64,000 nucleotides of DNA, taken from assembly GCF_951801035.1 (NCBI RefSeq), contig NZ_CATOKT010000001.1; one strand, 5' to 3'. Positions 41,401-49,943 of the stretch are shown here, in pieces. Under the pieces are notes generated by a model, which did not search any database, was not told the origin of the DNA, and saw only the letters and a program-made list of their open reading frames with translations. This DNA is from Adlercreutzia sp910585575 (GTDB taxonomy: Bacteria > Actinomycetota > Coriobacteriia > Coriobacteriales > Eggerthellaceae). The position numbers and the translations under genes are program-made. Within the stretch, counting starts at the first letter, position 1; every line of letters begins with the position of its first letter.

Positions 41401-43682
41401 GGCGTCCAGCCCGTAAAGTTATAGCCCTTTCGGCCCGTTACCTCAGGAGCAACGACTTTGTCCCCGTAGTTGTAGGTGCGCGTTGTTTCTTCGAACGTTC
41501 CATATTCGCCCGGCTGGAAGGTGAGGTTAATCTGCTGCTTGAAGTAAACCTTCAGTACCGTCGTGCCATCACCTTTGAGGATGTCCTGCTCAGTCGACAT
41601 CGTCTTGTCGTACACAAACGTACGCGTATCCCCATAGACCAGCTGAGGCACCGAATCTTCCGCCATAAGCGAGACCGTGGTGTCCGTAGTGCCGAAGCGG
41701 GGCTCGCTTACCTTAGTCGGTGACTCGGGATAGACCCCCCGCTCCTCGTAGTAATACTGAACCACGTACGACGTATCGGTTCGAGGAGTGTACTCGAAGA
41801 CGATCTCGTTGCCCTCGGCCTTTTCAAGCACCAACGTTTTGCGGCTGTCGACAGGGGCATAGCCCTCAATAGCGATGGCGTCCTCTGCCACTTCACTTTC
41901 AAACGTCTGGCCCGTTACGACCTTTCGATCGGCCAGTTCTTTGGCCTCATCTCCCTGCCGCACGTACTTGACGGTGTAGGAAATATCCGTGCGCTTCTGG
42001 TAGTAGACAGTTACGACATTCTCGTCTTCGTTTGCACTAAGAGTCAGCGTCTTCGGAACAACATCAATGATGGTGTAACCCTCAACGGACTCTGTGGTGT
42101 TGGCGAAGTCGGTGATGGTATCTCCGACCTTCCAGCTCTTTCCCTCAGGAGCCGACACCACTACCTTGTCCCGCAGGGAGTTGTTCGTTTCCTTTTCAAG
42201 ATAGCGCACAGTGTAGCTTTTAACCTCGTTCGGCTCCCACTGGGCCGTTAGAGTAAGGTGGGCGTGGGGCATCATGGCCTGAGCGCCGGCCGTGTAAGTT
42301 TTTCCGTCGTCGCCCTTCCAACCAACGAAGGTGTAGCCGTTCTTCTCGGGAGCCTCAGCAACCGTGAAGGGCTCTTCGCATTCCTGAACTGTAGTGCTCA
42401 GGACCTCGTTCTCGGACTTGTAGGTAAGGTTATGCTTTTCCTTAACAAGCTTTCCGTAGAACGTCATATCGGCGGTGGCCACCGAGAGCTGTTCGGAAGT
42501 TGCTTCGTTTTCGCAAGCGGCGTCCGTATACCAGCCCTCGAACACTTGACCCTCAGGAACCTCTACGGTCGGGGCCGTATAGCTCTTATTCAACTCGATC
42601 ACCTTCGGCCAATTTTGAACCGAGGTGTAAGCGCCGCCCAAAGTGCTTACCTTGAAATCGATGTTGCGATACTGCTGATAATGCAGAATAGCCACACCGT
42701 TAACATGGTAAGTAAGGGTATTGGCGTCATGCTCCTGGCTGCCGACATTCCAGCCGTAGGCAACCCCGCAATCAGTCCATTCCACATGATATGTGCCGGG
42801 CTTCGTTTCATCGGTATCGTAGGTATAGTCGTTGCCGTCAACACCTTGGATCGTGGGGAAATCCGACGGATATCGCGTAATGTAGCTCATATCGAGCTTG
42901 TTGCCTTTACCAATAGCCTCAGGAGAGGGACCCTCGATTGTTTCTGCTCCCACATAAACCCAAGCATCCTTGTAGTTCGCATCGGAAGCTTCTTTGCCCG
43001 GGCGCAGAAGATAGAATCGACCCGTGCTCGTTTGAGTGTCCGCAAGTTCAACCGGGAGCGCCACTTCGCGCGGGGTGACCTTTTGCGGAGCGGCCTGATC
43101 GGACGCCTCGGACTTGTCGTTCTCCTCAACGGGAGCCACGGGATCGGACTCGGTACCGGTCGCCTCGTCGGCCTCGTCGGCCTCGACAGCGGCGTCCTCG
43201 GACTCCTCGCCTTCATCGGCCAGGGATGCGCCGTCGGACTCGTCGGACTCGTCGTCGCCCTCATCCGTCAGACCCTCGGTCTCGACTTCCTCCGTCTCAG
43301 CCTCGGTCTCCTCCTCAGCATCGTCGGCCTCGAGAGCCTTGTCCTCGACGGGCAGCGTCGTTTCGCTGCTCTCGAGATCGTTCTCGCCTGCATTCGCCCT
43401 GTCCGTGAACATCGTCACGTTCAGGAACGAGAACACTAGCAGCACCGACAGCAAGATTGCTACGAACTTGCCCTCGGCAGTGTTCCGCGCGTCGGCAAAG
43501 CGCGCCAACCTGTGCATTCCTACCACCAACCTTTTCTTCTTCGTCCTAGCTTCTAAGGAACCAGATGTCTTATCGCTGGTGCGATAAGCCGCGTCCAGAT
43601 GGGCTTTCCACCTGGCAAATCGGGGCTCGATCGCTGACAGCGATGAGGCATCCGATTCCTCATTCCTTCTCTGAACCATCAC
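38499..43682 (-). CDS. Giant surface protein with InlB/MucBP-like and MBG-like repeats
   Basis: This 1727-residue protein has a long basic N-terminal leader and a hydrophobic export helix (about 75-92, 'FVAILLSVLLVFSFLNVTMF'), a very acidic segment (about 100-200), a chain of InlB_B/MucBP-like repeats ('GWYTDAACENEAT', 'YTFVGWKGDDGKTY', 'YTVKYVRQG', 'YVVQYYYEERG'), then MBG-like beta-sandwich domains ('YDGRDHKFVPEV', 'VTAASLGKVYGAADP', 'ITVNNASKVRGEADP'). A Thr/Asp-rich tail with IDDEATPM/IDDDATPM precedes 'DCWVHWIMILGIVATAVYGIAVVRRR', a C-terminal anchor without LPXTG. It is probably an adhesin. The first codons are GTG-ATG; an internal start nearer the export helix is possible. Confidence 0.85.
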   Translation of the reverse strand: MMVQRRNEESDASSLSAIEPRFARWKAHLDAAYRTSDKTSGSLEARTKKKRLVVGMHRLARFADARNTAEGKFVAILLSVLLVFSFLNVTMFTDRANAGENDLESSETTLPVEDKALEADDAEEETEAETEEVETEGLTDEGDDESDESDGASLADEGEESEDAAVEADEADEATGTESDPVAPVEENDKSEASDQAAPQKVTPREVALPVELADTQTSTGRFYLLRPGKEASDANYKDAWVYVGAETIEGPSPEAIGKGNKLDMSYITRYPSDFPTIQGVDGNDYTYDTDETKPGTYHVEWTDCGVAYGWNVGSQEHDANTLTYHVNGVAILHYQQYRNIDFKVSTLGGAYTSVQNWPKVIELNKSYTAPTVEVPEGQVFEGWYTDAACENEATSEQLSVATADMTFYGKLVKEKHNLTYKSENEVLSTTVQECEEPFTVAEAPEKNGYTFVGWKGDDGKTYTAGAQAMMPHAHLTLTAQWEPNEVKSYTVRYLEKETNNSLRDKVVVSAPEGKSWKVGDTITDFANTTESVEGYTIIDVVPKTLTLSANEDENVVTVYYQKRTDISYTVKYVRQGDEAKELADRKVVTGQTFESEVAEDAIAIEGYAPVDSRKTLVLEKAEGNEIVFEYTPRTDTSYVVQYYYEERGVYPESPTKVSEPRFGTTDTTVSLMAEDSVPQLVYGDTRTFVYDKTMSTEQDILKGDGTTVLKVYFKQQINLTFQPGEYGTFEETTRTYNYGDKVVAPEVTGRKGYNFTGWTPTLGSDTTATENGTYIAQWAANEDTLYTVEYYYMNEGKYSTVATSSVQRSGTTGTVVELTEADKTTNKADYAYDADKTEFEKAMSAAIAGDETTVLKVYFKQNFTVKFTTAPNKQFFFDDAATEVRDLAYGAKAPAPPTADPEKAYGWKLTGWKNIATGEVISVDSALPEVINSATYEAQWEADEDVTYRVVYEATEGGHLAGEGAAKQLVNDRIPVATKDGVTGATAGDPDPGYRFDGWYKSDENGRVYLTSELLLDRETTMGRINEDPSRGIFSDTTFLARFVPDWTGLAVQGIDAMYDGTEKSLVVSGLVDRDVVTVDGEQVSFKADGTLVGTGYENVMDKTVTITVKRGSFEKKLEPVKVVIKPAQLIIKKELKEVFTGFAYVLDLTSEDVEGVAKNQTVDFSGYNANKLTRTDVGVSEWKTPEDEVALKIKKTSGVETTANYEITVGLKITIDPLTIEPSGEDGSESKMVVTAATDAVYDGRDHKFVPEVVNTATTPQTVLTEGADKDYTVSYYRVNADGERVATTDFRNVGTIIAVVTGVKNYKGSVERTYQITPLPVTVTAASLGKVYGAADPTLTASVADQAGNAKPNDGYAIQYTVSRAAGEATGDYAITATGERNQGNYVVSFAPGVFTISPAGSNVVTVSNLVGTNGLTKTYDGEPTWVTPTASVAGSTFEYSLDGRTWTAEVPTFTNAGSYNVWVRANAANYTTSAAVQATVTINPRPITITVNNASKVRGEADPVFTGSITEGILVNANDLGAITFSRTNRTNAVGIYPGVLTANFADNDNYTVTVQLGDFTVRAATTPAAPEDDDPEGTGSTPSNPGTTPTTPGRTTVTSGTPTPTTIDDDADATDFDTTIDDAGVPEAIDDEATPMTAAPTAGDEAIDDDATPMGAFEDDHADCWVHWIMILGIVATAVYGIAVVRRRLGFGDDIDDYEDQIMGRSDVSATTTMPADGRQAL

Positions 43683-43704
43683 AAAATATGCTGATCCAGG
43701 GAGC

Positions 43705-43717
43705 TTGATAGTATCAA
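43705..43717. promoter_or_regulatory. Palindrome TTGATAGTATCAA upstream of the 1727-residue surface gene
   Basis: A perfect 13-bp palindrome 23 bp upstream of the first start codon, in an operator-like position. A second near-palindrome, GTTCGTTTATAGACGAAC, lies at 43832-43849. Confidence 0.4.
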
Positions 43718-43858
43718 AACTTCAATGAGTTTCTGACTAATAAATGACAAAACAGCTGATGAATGCGGTTGTCGTTAACTTGCTGTAACTTTTCCTGTCA
43801 ATAAGAAGGCGTTGGTGACAAAAATCGTGTCGTTCGTTTATAGACGAACTTTTTGCCC

Positions 43859-43889
43859 CAAAAAAGCAAAGACCGCTCGCGGCGGTCTT
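43859..43889 (-). terminator. Terminator downstream of the SipW-like gene
   Basis: AAGACCGC / GCGGTCTT (43869-43889) followed on the minus strand by TTGCTTTTTTGG. It separates the signal peptidase operon from the 1727-residue surface gene. Confidence 0.8.
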
Positions 43890-43923
43890 GGTTCTTTGAC
43901 TCCTGGAATTTGCCCGTCGCTCC

Positions 43924-44511
43924 TTACCGCCGCGCCAAGTTGGCGATATAGGTGCCGATAATCGCGAATGCGGCGCCCATGAGCACGACCCAACCCAGCA
44001 CGAACTTGCCCGGCAGCGATGCCAGGGCCATGATGAAATAGCCGATGTAGGGGATATCCGACACCACACGGCCCACCACATCCTCGTATTGCGCGGGGTG
44101 GGCGTCGATGCCGTCATTCGCATCGCCGCGAGTAATAAGGTCCTGCTTCTCCGTGCGGTTCTCTTCCACCCGATGCACGATGACGTCGCCCTTACGCCAA
44201 AACACCGCCACATCCCCGGGCGCCAGGCTTTCGGGGGCATAGGGCTCGGCATACACCAAGCTGCCCACGGGCAGGTTCGGCTCCATGGACCCGGACACAA
44301 TGGCGTAGGCCTGCAGCCCCATAATGCGGGGAAGAATGGTGGCGCTCAGAGCCAGGGCCACCACGGCCGACAGCAGGATGACGCCGATGACCGAGCACAC
44401 TCGCGAAATCGAGCGCAGATGGGCCAGGCGCTCGTCGACTTCGCGCGAGAACTTGTCCTGCGCGCCGTCAAGCGTCTCCGCCATCGCTGCGTTGTTCGCC
44501 TGGGCCATCAT
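43924..44511 (-). CDS. SipW/archaeal-type signal peptidase I
   Basis: The 195-residue enzyme carries catalytic Ser75 in 'VSGSMEPNLPVGSLV' and His113 in 'GDVIVHRVEE' in place of the usual bacterial lysine, plus 'ITRGDANDGIDAHPAQYEDVVG', the Ser-His signature of SipW/ER-type peptidases. TM helices lie at about 38-62 and 152-185. SipW-type enzymes cleave leaders of matrix or pilin-like proteins such as TasA. Here it follows the 1763-residue pilin-like gene by 126 bp and is close to the other two surface genes, so it is likely dedicated to them. MM start; the ribosome-binding site is weak, so the first residues are uncertain. Confidence 0.88.
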   Translation of the reverse strand: MMAQANNAAMAETLDGAQDKFSREVDERLAHLRSISRVCSVIGVILLSAVVALALSATILPRIMGLQAYAIVSGSMEPNLPVGSLVYAEPYAPESLAPGDVAVFWRKGDVIVHRVEENRTEKQDLITRGDANDGIDAHPAQYEDVVGRVVSDIPYIGYFIMALASLPGKFVLGWVVLMGAAFAIIGTYIANLARR

Positions 44512-44637
44512 GCTGCGGTTCCGTCTTCTTCCTTTCCCGATCGTTCTTCTCACCCTGCCCTGCAAGCACGAATGTGCGCGAAGCCCTTCCGAGCCTCGCG
44601 CACATCCTCTTGCTATGGTTCAGGGCCTACGCCGGCG

Positions 44638-47600
44638 CTACGATTGCGCGCTGTCCTTCTCGTTTGCGCGGCGGCGGCGCACTGCCACCAGCAGAGCAAT
44701 CAGGGCCGCCAGCGCCACCACGCCAATGCCCAGCAGCGGCAGCATGTCGCCCGTCTTAGCCAACAGCGACCCGGCCTCGGGCACCTCGCGCACTTTCTCG
44801 CGGTTCTGCGTATCCACCTCTTCGGCGTCCATCATGGTGTCGTAGAGGTTGATGGTGTTGTCGCTCAGCTCGGCGTTGCCATTCTCGGTGCCCTTCGTGA
44901 TGGACACGTTGCCGTAGCTATCGATGACGAACTCCACGTCATTGGCCAGCTTGTAGTTCTCGGGAGCGTTTACCTCGCGCAGCAGGTAGGTCGTGCCCAC
45001 GTTCAGCGTCTTCTCCAGCTTCTGCGGGGCCTTGCCCGACGTCCAGCTGGCAATCTCCTTGCCGGAATCCTTCTCGAGGATGACCAGGTCGGCGCCTTCC
45101 ACCCACTCGTGGGTGCGCGTGTCCAGCTTGCTCACCGAAAGCTCGGTGGCCTCGTCGGCCACGCCGCCGTCCTTGTTGTAGGTCAGCAGGACGTTGCCGT
45201 CGGCGCTGTAGCCGAGCTGGGTCTCCTCGTCGGTGGCCTGGGCCTGCTCGTCGCCGTCAGCAGCGGTGTCCTCGGCAGCCGCGTTCTTCATGTCGGCCTC
45301 GATGACGTCATCGGCCAGGAGCGCGGCATCAGCGGAAGTCTCGGCAGCGGCCTTCGTGTCGCGGTACTGCAAGGTGTAGCCGTTGTCGGACGCGGCATCC
45401 TCGACCAGCGAGAAGTACGCGCTGCGGAACTCGCTGACGGTATGGCCAGCCGGGGCAGCCGTTTCCTTAAAGTAGTAGAGGTTGTTGGTGGACAGGCTCA
45501 CGTTCTTGTAGGTGATCCAGCCGCCCTCCTCGGACGTGGCCTCAGCCAGCTTGATATCGCCCTGGGCGTTCTCGTTCACCATGTATAGCGCGTAGGTGGC
45601 GCCCACCAGGCCCTCGTTGCGATCAGTGACGCTGGTCTTGCGCACCTGCAGGTCCATGGGGCGCGTCTTGTTGGTGATGGTGGGATGCCAATCGGGGTTC
45701 AGCTTCGCCATGTCGCCGATGTTGGCCGGCGTGGTGTCGTAATCGACGTACTGCTCGTCGAAACGCACGTTCTTGCCAGCGGCCTTGTCCCAGTAGCCGT
45801 AGTACATGTCAGTGCACTCCAGCTGGCCGGTCTGCTCGTTCTGCTCGATGACCGTGGTGAAGGTGATCACCTGGTCGCTGTACAGCACGGACTGATCGTT
45901 CATGCCACCCTTGCTGGTGTCCTCAATAACACGGTAGTAGTAGGTTCCGGGCTTCGTGTACGCCAGGCAGCTGGGGTTCTCCAGGTCGCCGGACACATTG
46001 TTGGCCTTGTCGAAGTCGACCATGCCGAACTCGTCATTCGTGGTGGCGGAAATAACCGTACCCTCGGTGTCGTCGTAGTTGGCAACCTCGATCAGCTTGA
46101 AGGCGAACTCGCCGGACTTGATGGCGCGACCTTCCAGGTTCTTGTAGATCTTCGGGTCGACGTAGCACACCTGATCCACCGGCTCGCCACTGGCCGCGTA
46201 CACGCTGAAGTTAGCCGCGCTGATGAGACCGAAGGTGTCGGTGTTGTAGAAGGACGGACGCTCGGTAGCGTCCGTGAGCGTCTGAAGCGGCTGGTTCACA
46301 TCGTCGGCGTAGCCGAGCACGGTTTCGGTGGTGACGAGCTCGCCGGGGTTGGTTTCACTCACAGCCACAGATACCTGCACCACGTATGCGGTGGTGTCCT
46401 TGGCGCTGGCGTCGCCGTCCTCGGTGATGAGGTAGAAGTGGTCACCCACATCATTCTGCTTGCCCTCGCCCGTGCCCTCGGCCTTGTAGGGAACGGCGGG
46501 GAAGGTGATGGCGGCCTTGCCGTCCTGGTCGAAGTCGGTGGCGTTAACTTTGGCGGTCCAAGGGTCGCCCTGCTTGACGGCAACCTCGGCCAGCGGCTGA
46601 TCAGCGGCCGGAGCTGCCTCAAGCTCAACCATAGTGAAGGAGCAGTTGTTGGGCTGATCGCCATAGAAGAACTTATCGGCCGTGAACTGCCAAGTACCGT
46701 TGGGCGTGTAGCGGTTGGTAACCGTGATGCTCTTGTCAGCTTCGGCAGTTACATCGGTGCCGTTTACCGTCACGGTTTCCACCGTGGGGGTGACCAGGAA
46801 CACCTCGTGGTCATCAACCGTTTTGCGCTCGCCCGAGGCTTTCAGCTCGACCAGGACTTCGGCTTTCTCAATGGTGCTCATAAAGGAGCCCTCGGCCTCA
46901 GGGGCCTCCTCCAGCGTGAAAGTGAACGTCGTCCCGTTTTCGCCGGCCTCGTAGGCGGCCTTCGCGTAGGCGGGATCGGTCAACGCCAGAGTCAGCTTAC
47001 CCGTGGTGGCATCGGTGACGGCATCCTCGACCACAACTTTATCACCGTCGAAGAGCGAGAAAGTGAAGGTGCGATTATCCAGATCGAGGTTATCGCCTAG
47101 GGTAGTCAGAATCCGCTTGGTCAGCCCAAGTTCGAAACCCGCGTACTTCATGGCCACGTTCGTGAAGGAAACGTTTTCGGCGCTCTCCACCTTCGCCAGC
47201 TTAGAAGCGCTGGCATCGCTAGCTTTCCACGTAGTCTTGACGGTTTCCAGGCTGCGATGATCGTTCGACTCCGTTACGCCGACGCGCACAAGGTAGACGG
47301 TCTTGTCATAGTCAACTTCTGTACCAGAGTCCGTCGTCTTGTCTCCGGAGGTTTCCGAAATCAGATACCAGTGGGTACCAGGCTCGGTATACGAAAGCTT
47401 CGACTCGGTGGTGCCGCTACCCTTGCCGTCCTCCTCTTTGATGTTCTCTACCTTCAGCGAAGAAGGATTACCGGCCTTAGTGAGAGATTCGACCGTTGCT
47501 CCATCAGGAAGCACGACTTCGTCGTCGGACACCGCGCTCTCCTCGGGAACGTTCACTTCCTGCACCTGGAAGTCGAACGATCCGCCGCCAATGCCGACCG

Positions 47601-49929
47601 TGTTCTTCTGAATCTGAAGAGTCTCTTCGCCCTTCAGCTGGAGGGTGTTGGTGACAATATTATTGTTCTGCTGACCCACTGTCACACTTTCAACTTCTGT
47701 CTCATACACCGTAGAGCTGTGCATGACTTGGGCCGATGTGATGAACTTAGTGGTTTCTTTTTTACCCTGCAGCTTCACATCGACGGTTACTTCTTTAATG
47801 GTGTCGTAGAGGGCGTTGCTCTCTTCGGTTAGGGTAAACTGCTTGGTCTTCTCAACCGTCGTCTTGCCGCCAGAGAAGTCGTTGGCAGTAAACCCGGGAA
47901 TTCCCACGAACGTGATAACGCCATTTTCGTCGCTGGTAGCCTTGTACGTCTCCTTGGTATCCTTATCGGTAAGAGTGAACGTAAACCGCTCATCCTCGGT
48001 AAACGAGTAAGTGCCGTCCTCTTTCTTTCCAATTTGATTTTTGAGGCTGTTAACGATTTCTTTCTGCAACACAACACTATAAGATTGGGCAAACGACTCG
48101 TTCTCCCAATCAAAGGTGCCAAACTCCAGGGCGCCATTCGAAGCAACGCCACCGCCGTGGGTGTAGCTTACATTTCCTGAAATCTCAACTTCTCTTGCGC
48201 CGGCGAAGTCGTCCTTAGTCGCTTTACTCGTCAAACCAAGAGTTGCGTCAACAGAGGCGTACTGCGTTACGGCAGCGTTATCGCCAGCACTATCTACGGT
48301 GGAAATCTGCACGAGCCGTGTTTCCATATTGTCTGCAGACACCGTAGCGTTCTTTGCGACAGCGGGGATGCCCGCCTCGAAACCAACCCAGGCAACGCCA
48401 GACTCATCACCCAGGCTCGTCGGTGCGATATAGCTTGCACGGGTGCAATAGAAGTCTTGTGCGTATTGAGATAGATTGTCGCTCTTTGCATAGTTGCCGT
48501 ATTTTGCAAAAACACTTGTTGAGCCTTTTGAAGCCCCGCTTCCGGACCAGCGGCCGTCAGCCCCTGCCGTTCCTAAGCCTTCCACCTCCTGCAGGCCGTC
48601 AAAGAGGAAGTCGCCCGTGGCCACTACTTTATTTTCGTTTCCTTCGATGACGGAATTGGTGTCCAGAAGGCGCAAGCGCGGATTAGTGGGGAAGGAGGTT
48701 CCCTGGGCATCATTTTGGTAGATAGCCGCGCCGTTGGCCACCGTGGTTACGGCGATGCTCGCATGAGGGCATCCGGCAACACCGCCGCCCAGGCCGTGCG
48801 CTGTGTTTCCCGTAATTTGAGCGGAGTTGACGTGAACAGCGGCGCCGCTGTTCACGAACAAGCCGCCTCCGCCCCACGAGAATTCGTTTTCCGTTTTGTT
48901 GTTGATGATTTTGCCAGCATTAATTTTCACGTAATCGCCAAACGAGGCATCTTTGTTGCTCCATACGAAGATACCGCCGCCCTCGGAGTCCGTTGCAGTA
49001 TTTCCTTCGACAGTACCGCCATCCATGGTAAAGCCGCAGCCGCTATCGACGTAGATACCGCCGCCAGCTTGAGCCTCGTTGCCCTCAATCGTGCCATGGC
49101 GCATCAAGAACGAGGCGGCCTTCGAACCACTCTTGTCGGTCCTAATGACACGGATGCCGCCACCGACCCGCTTGTTCTCCTGGGCCTCGTGCACGGTTCC
49201 CTTTCCTCCCGTAACCTTAGGAGCAGTGCCGCTTACCTCACCAAACACGAGACGTGTGTTCTGGGTGCCAGAGCCCTCGACGGAAATAACGGATCCATTG
49301 CCCGTTCCTTGAATGGTACCTGCGCCTACGACGACAAGCTTGGCTCCTCCCGTTACCCTGATATCGCCGTTAAGGATACCGCCCTTGCTTACCTCCAAGT
49401 TAAGCTTTCCGCCTGCACCTGTGACCAAGATATTGCTGTGAAGCGTACCGTTGACCTTTAAAGTGCGGGTCTGCCCTGGAATGCTGTACTCCAGGGTCCC
49501 CTTCGAGTTGGTGATGTCGCCATCAATCGTGTGATTTGCGCTGTTGGTCAGCGCTTCGGTTGTCGTGGCCGCCGCTCGTGCCGCCTTGGCGGGCTGCGTC
49601 GGCTCGTCGATCACAGCAGCAACGCCCTCGTCAGCCTGGGGCGCGGGCTCGTTCGTTGCGGGGTCAGGGGCTTCCTCACCCTCGCCTTCAGCGGGGTCGT
49701 CCGCTTCGTCAGCAGGTTGCTCACCCTCAGCCTCGAGCTCTTCACCCGTGTCTGCCAGGGCGGCCTCTTCTCCCGCGTCCGTCTCGACGATGGGGTTGTC
49801 CTCGGACACGACGTCGTCCTTCGAGCCGTAGGCAATGCTAATTTGCGGAATGAGGGCAACAATAAGCAGGACCGACAGGGCAATGGCCAGGAACTTGATG
49901 AGCGATTTATTTTGCAGCAGCTTAGTCAT
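44638..49929 (-). CDS. Giant pilin-like surface protein with beta-helix, FctA-like domains and LAXTG signal
   Basis: The 1763-residue protein has a signal peptide (MTKLLQNKS ... 'IPQISIAYG'), an acidic spacer, a right-handed beta-helix region (about 140-450, repeated 'GGGIYVDSG ... GGTVEGNTA ... GGGLFVNSG'), then several Spy0128/FctA-like pilin domains ('TYYYRVIEDTSKGG', 'HFYLITEDGD', 'THWYLISETSG' with the E-motif used for isopeptide crosslinks) and two SpaA/Cna-B-like domains ('LLREVNAPENYKLANDVEF'). It ends with sorting signal LAKTGD at about 1723, a hydrophobic helix and RRRRANEK. LAXTG is the motif used by class E sortases in actinobacteria. It is probably a sortase-anchored adhesin or pilus subunit. 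AAGGAGG precedes the ATG; 14 bp after the previous gene. Confidence 0.88.
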   Translation of the reverse strand: MTKLLQNKSLIKFLAIALSVLLIVALIPQISIAYGSKDDVVSEDNPIVETDAGEEAALADTGEELEAEGEQPADEADDPAEGEGEEAPDPATNEPAPQADEGVAAVIDEPTQPAKAARAAATTTEALTNSANHTIDGDITNSKGTLEYSIPGQTRTLKVNGTLHSNILVTGAGGKLNLEVSKGGILNGDIRVTGGAKLVVVGAGTIQGTGNGSVISVEGSGTQNTRLVFGEVSGTAPKVTGGKGTVHEAQENKRVGGGIRVIRTDKSGSKAASFLMRHGTIEGNEAQAGGGIYVDSGCGFTMDGGTVEGNTATDSEGGGIFVWSNKDASFGDYVKINAGKIINNKTENEFSWGGGGLFVNSGAAVHVNSAQITGNTAHGLGGGVAGCPHASIAVTTVANGAAIYQNDAQGTSFPTNPRLRLLDTNSVIEGNENKVVATGDFLFDGLQEVEGLGTAGADGRWSGSGASKGSTSVFAKYGNYAKSDNLSQYAQDFYCTRASYIAPTSLGDESGVAWVGFEAGIPAVAKNATVSADNMETRLVQISTVDSAGDNAAVTQYASVDATLGLTSKATKDDFAGAREVEISGNVSYTHGGGVASNGALEFGTFDWENESFAQSYSVVLQKEIVNSLKNQIGKKEDGTYSFTEDERFTFTLTDKDTKETYKATSDENGVITFVGIPGFTANDFSGGKTTVEKTKQFTLTEESNALYDTIKEVTVDVKLQGKKETTKFITSAQVMHSSTVYETEVESVTVGQQNNNIVTNTLQLKGEETLQIQKNTVGIGGGSFDFQVQEVNVPEESAVSDDEVVLPDGATVESLTKAGNPSSLKVENIKEEDGKGSGTTESKLSYTEPGTHWYLISETSGDKTTDSGTEVDYDKTVYLVRVGVTESNDHRSLETVKTTWKASDASASKLAKVESAENVSFTNVAMKYAGFELGLTKRILTTLGDNLDLDNRTFTFSLFDGDKVVVEDAVTDATTGKLTLALTDPAYAKAAYEAGENGTTFTFTLEEAPEAEGSFMSTIEKAEVLVELKASGERKTVDDHEVFLVTPTVETVTVNGTDVTAEADKSITVTNRYTPNGTWQFTADKFFYGDQPNNCSFTMVELEAAPAADQPLAEVAVKQGDPWTAKVNATDFDQDGKAAITFPAVPYKAEGTGEGKQNDVGDHFYLITEDGDASAKDTTAYVVQVSVAVSETNPGELVTTETVLGYADDVNQPLQTLTDATERPSFYNTDTFGLISAANFSVYAASGEPVDQVCYVDPKIYKNLEGRAIKSGEFAFKLIEVANYDDTEGTVISATTNDEFGMVDFDKANNVSGDLENPSCLAYTKPGTYYYRVIEDTSKGGMNDQSVLYSDQVITFTTVIEQNEQTGQLECTDMYYGYWDKAAGKNVRFDEQYVDYDTTPANIGDMAKLNPDWHPTITNKTRPMDLQVRKTSVTDRNEGLVGATYALYMVNENAQGDIKLAEATSEEGGWITYKNVSLSTNNLYYFKETAAPAGHTVSEFRSAYFSLVEDAASDNGYTLQYRDTKAAAETSADAALLADDVIEADMKNAAAEDTAADGDEQAQATDEETQLGYSADGNVLLTYNKDGGVADEATELSVSKLDTRTHEWVEGADLVILEKDSGKEIASWTSGKAPQKLEKTLNVGTTYLLREVNAPENYKLANDVEFVIDSYGNVSITKGTENGNAELSDNTINLYDTMMDAEEVDTQNREKVREVPEAGSLLAKTGDMLPLLGIGVVALAALIALLVAVRRRRANEKDSAQS

Positions 49930-49943
49930 GTCGTCCTCCTTCC

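Noticed and set aside
37737..41723. A 1328-codon plus-strand frame opposite the 1727-residue surface gene
   Set aside because: Antisense shadow: Arg/His/Gly-rich, no domain, no ribosome-binding site; the minus-strand frame has clear repeat domains, signal and anchor.
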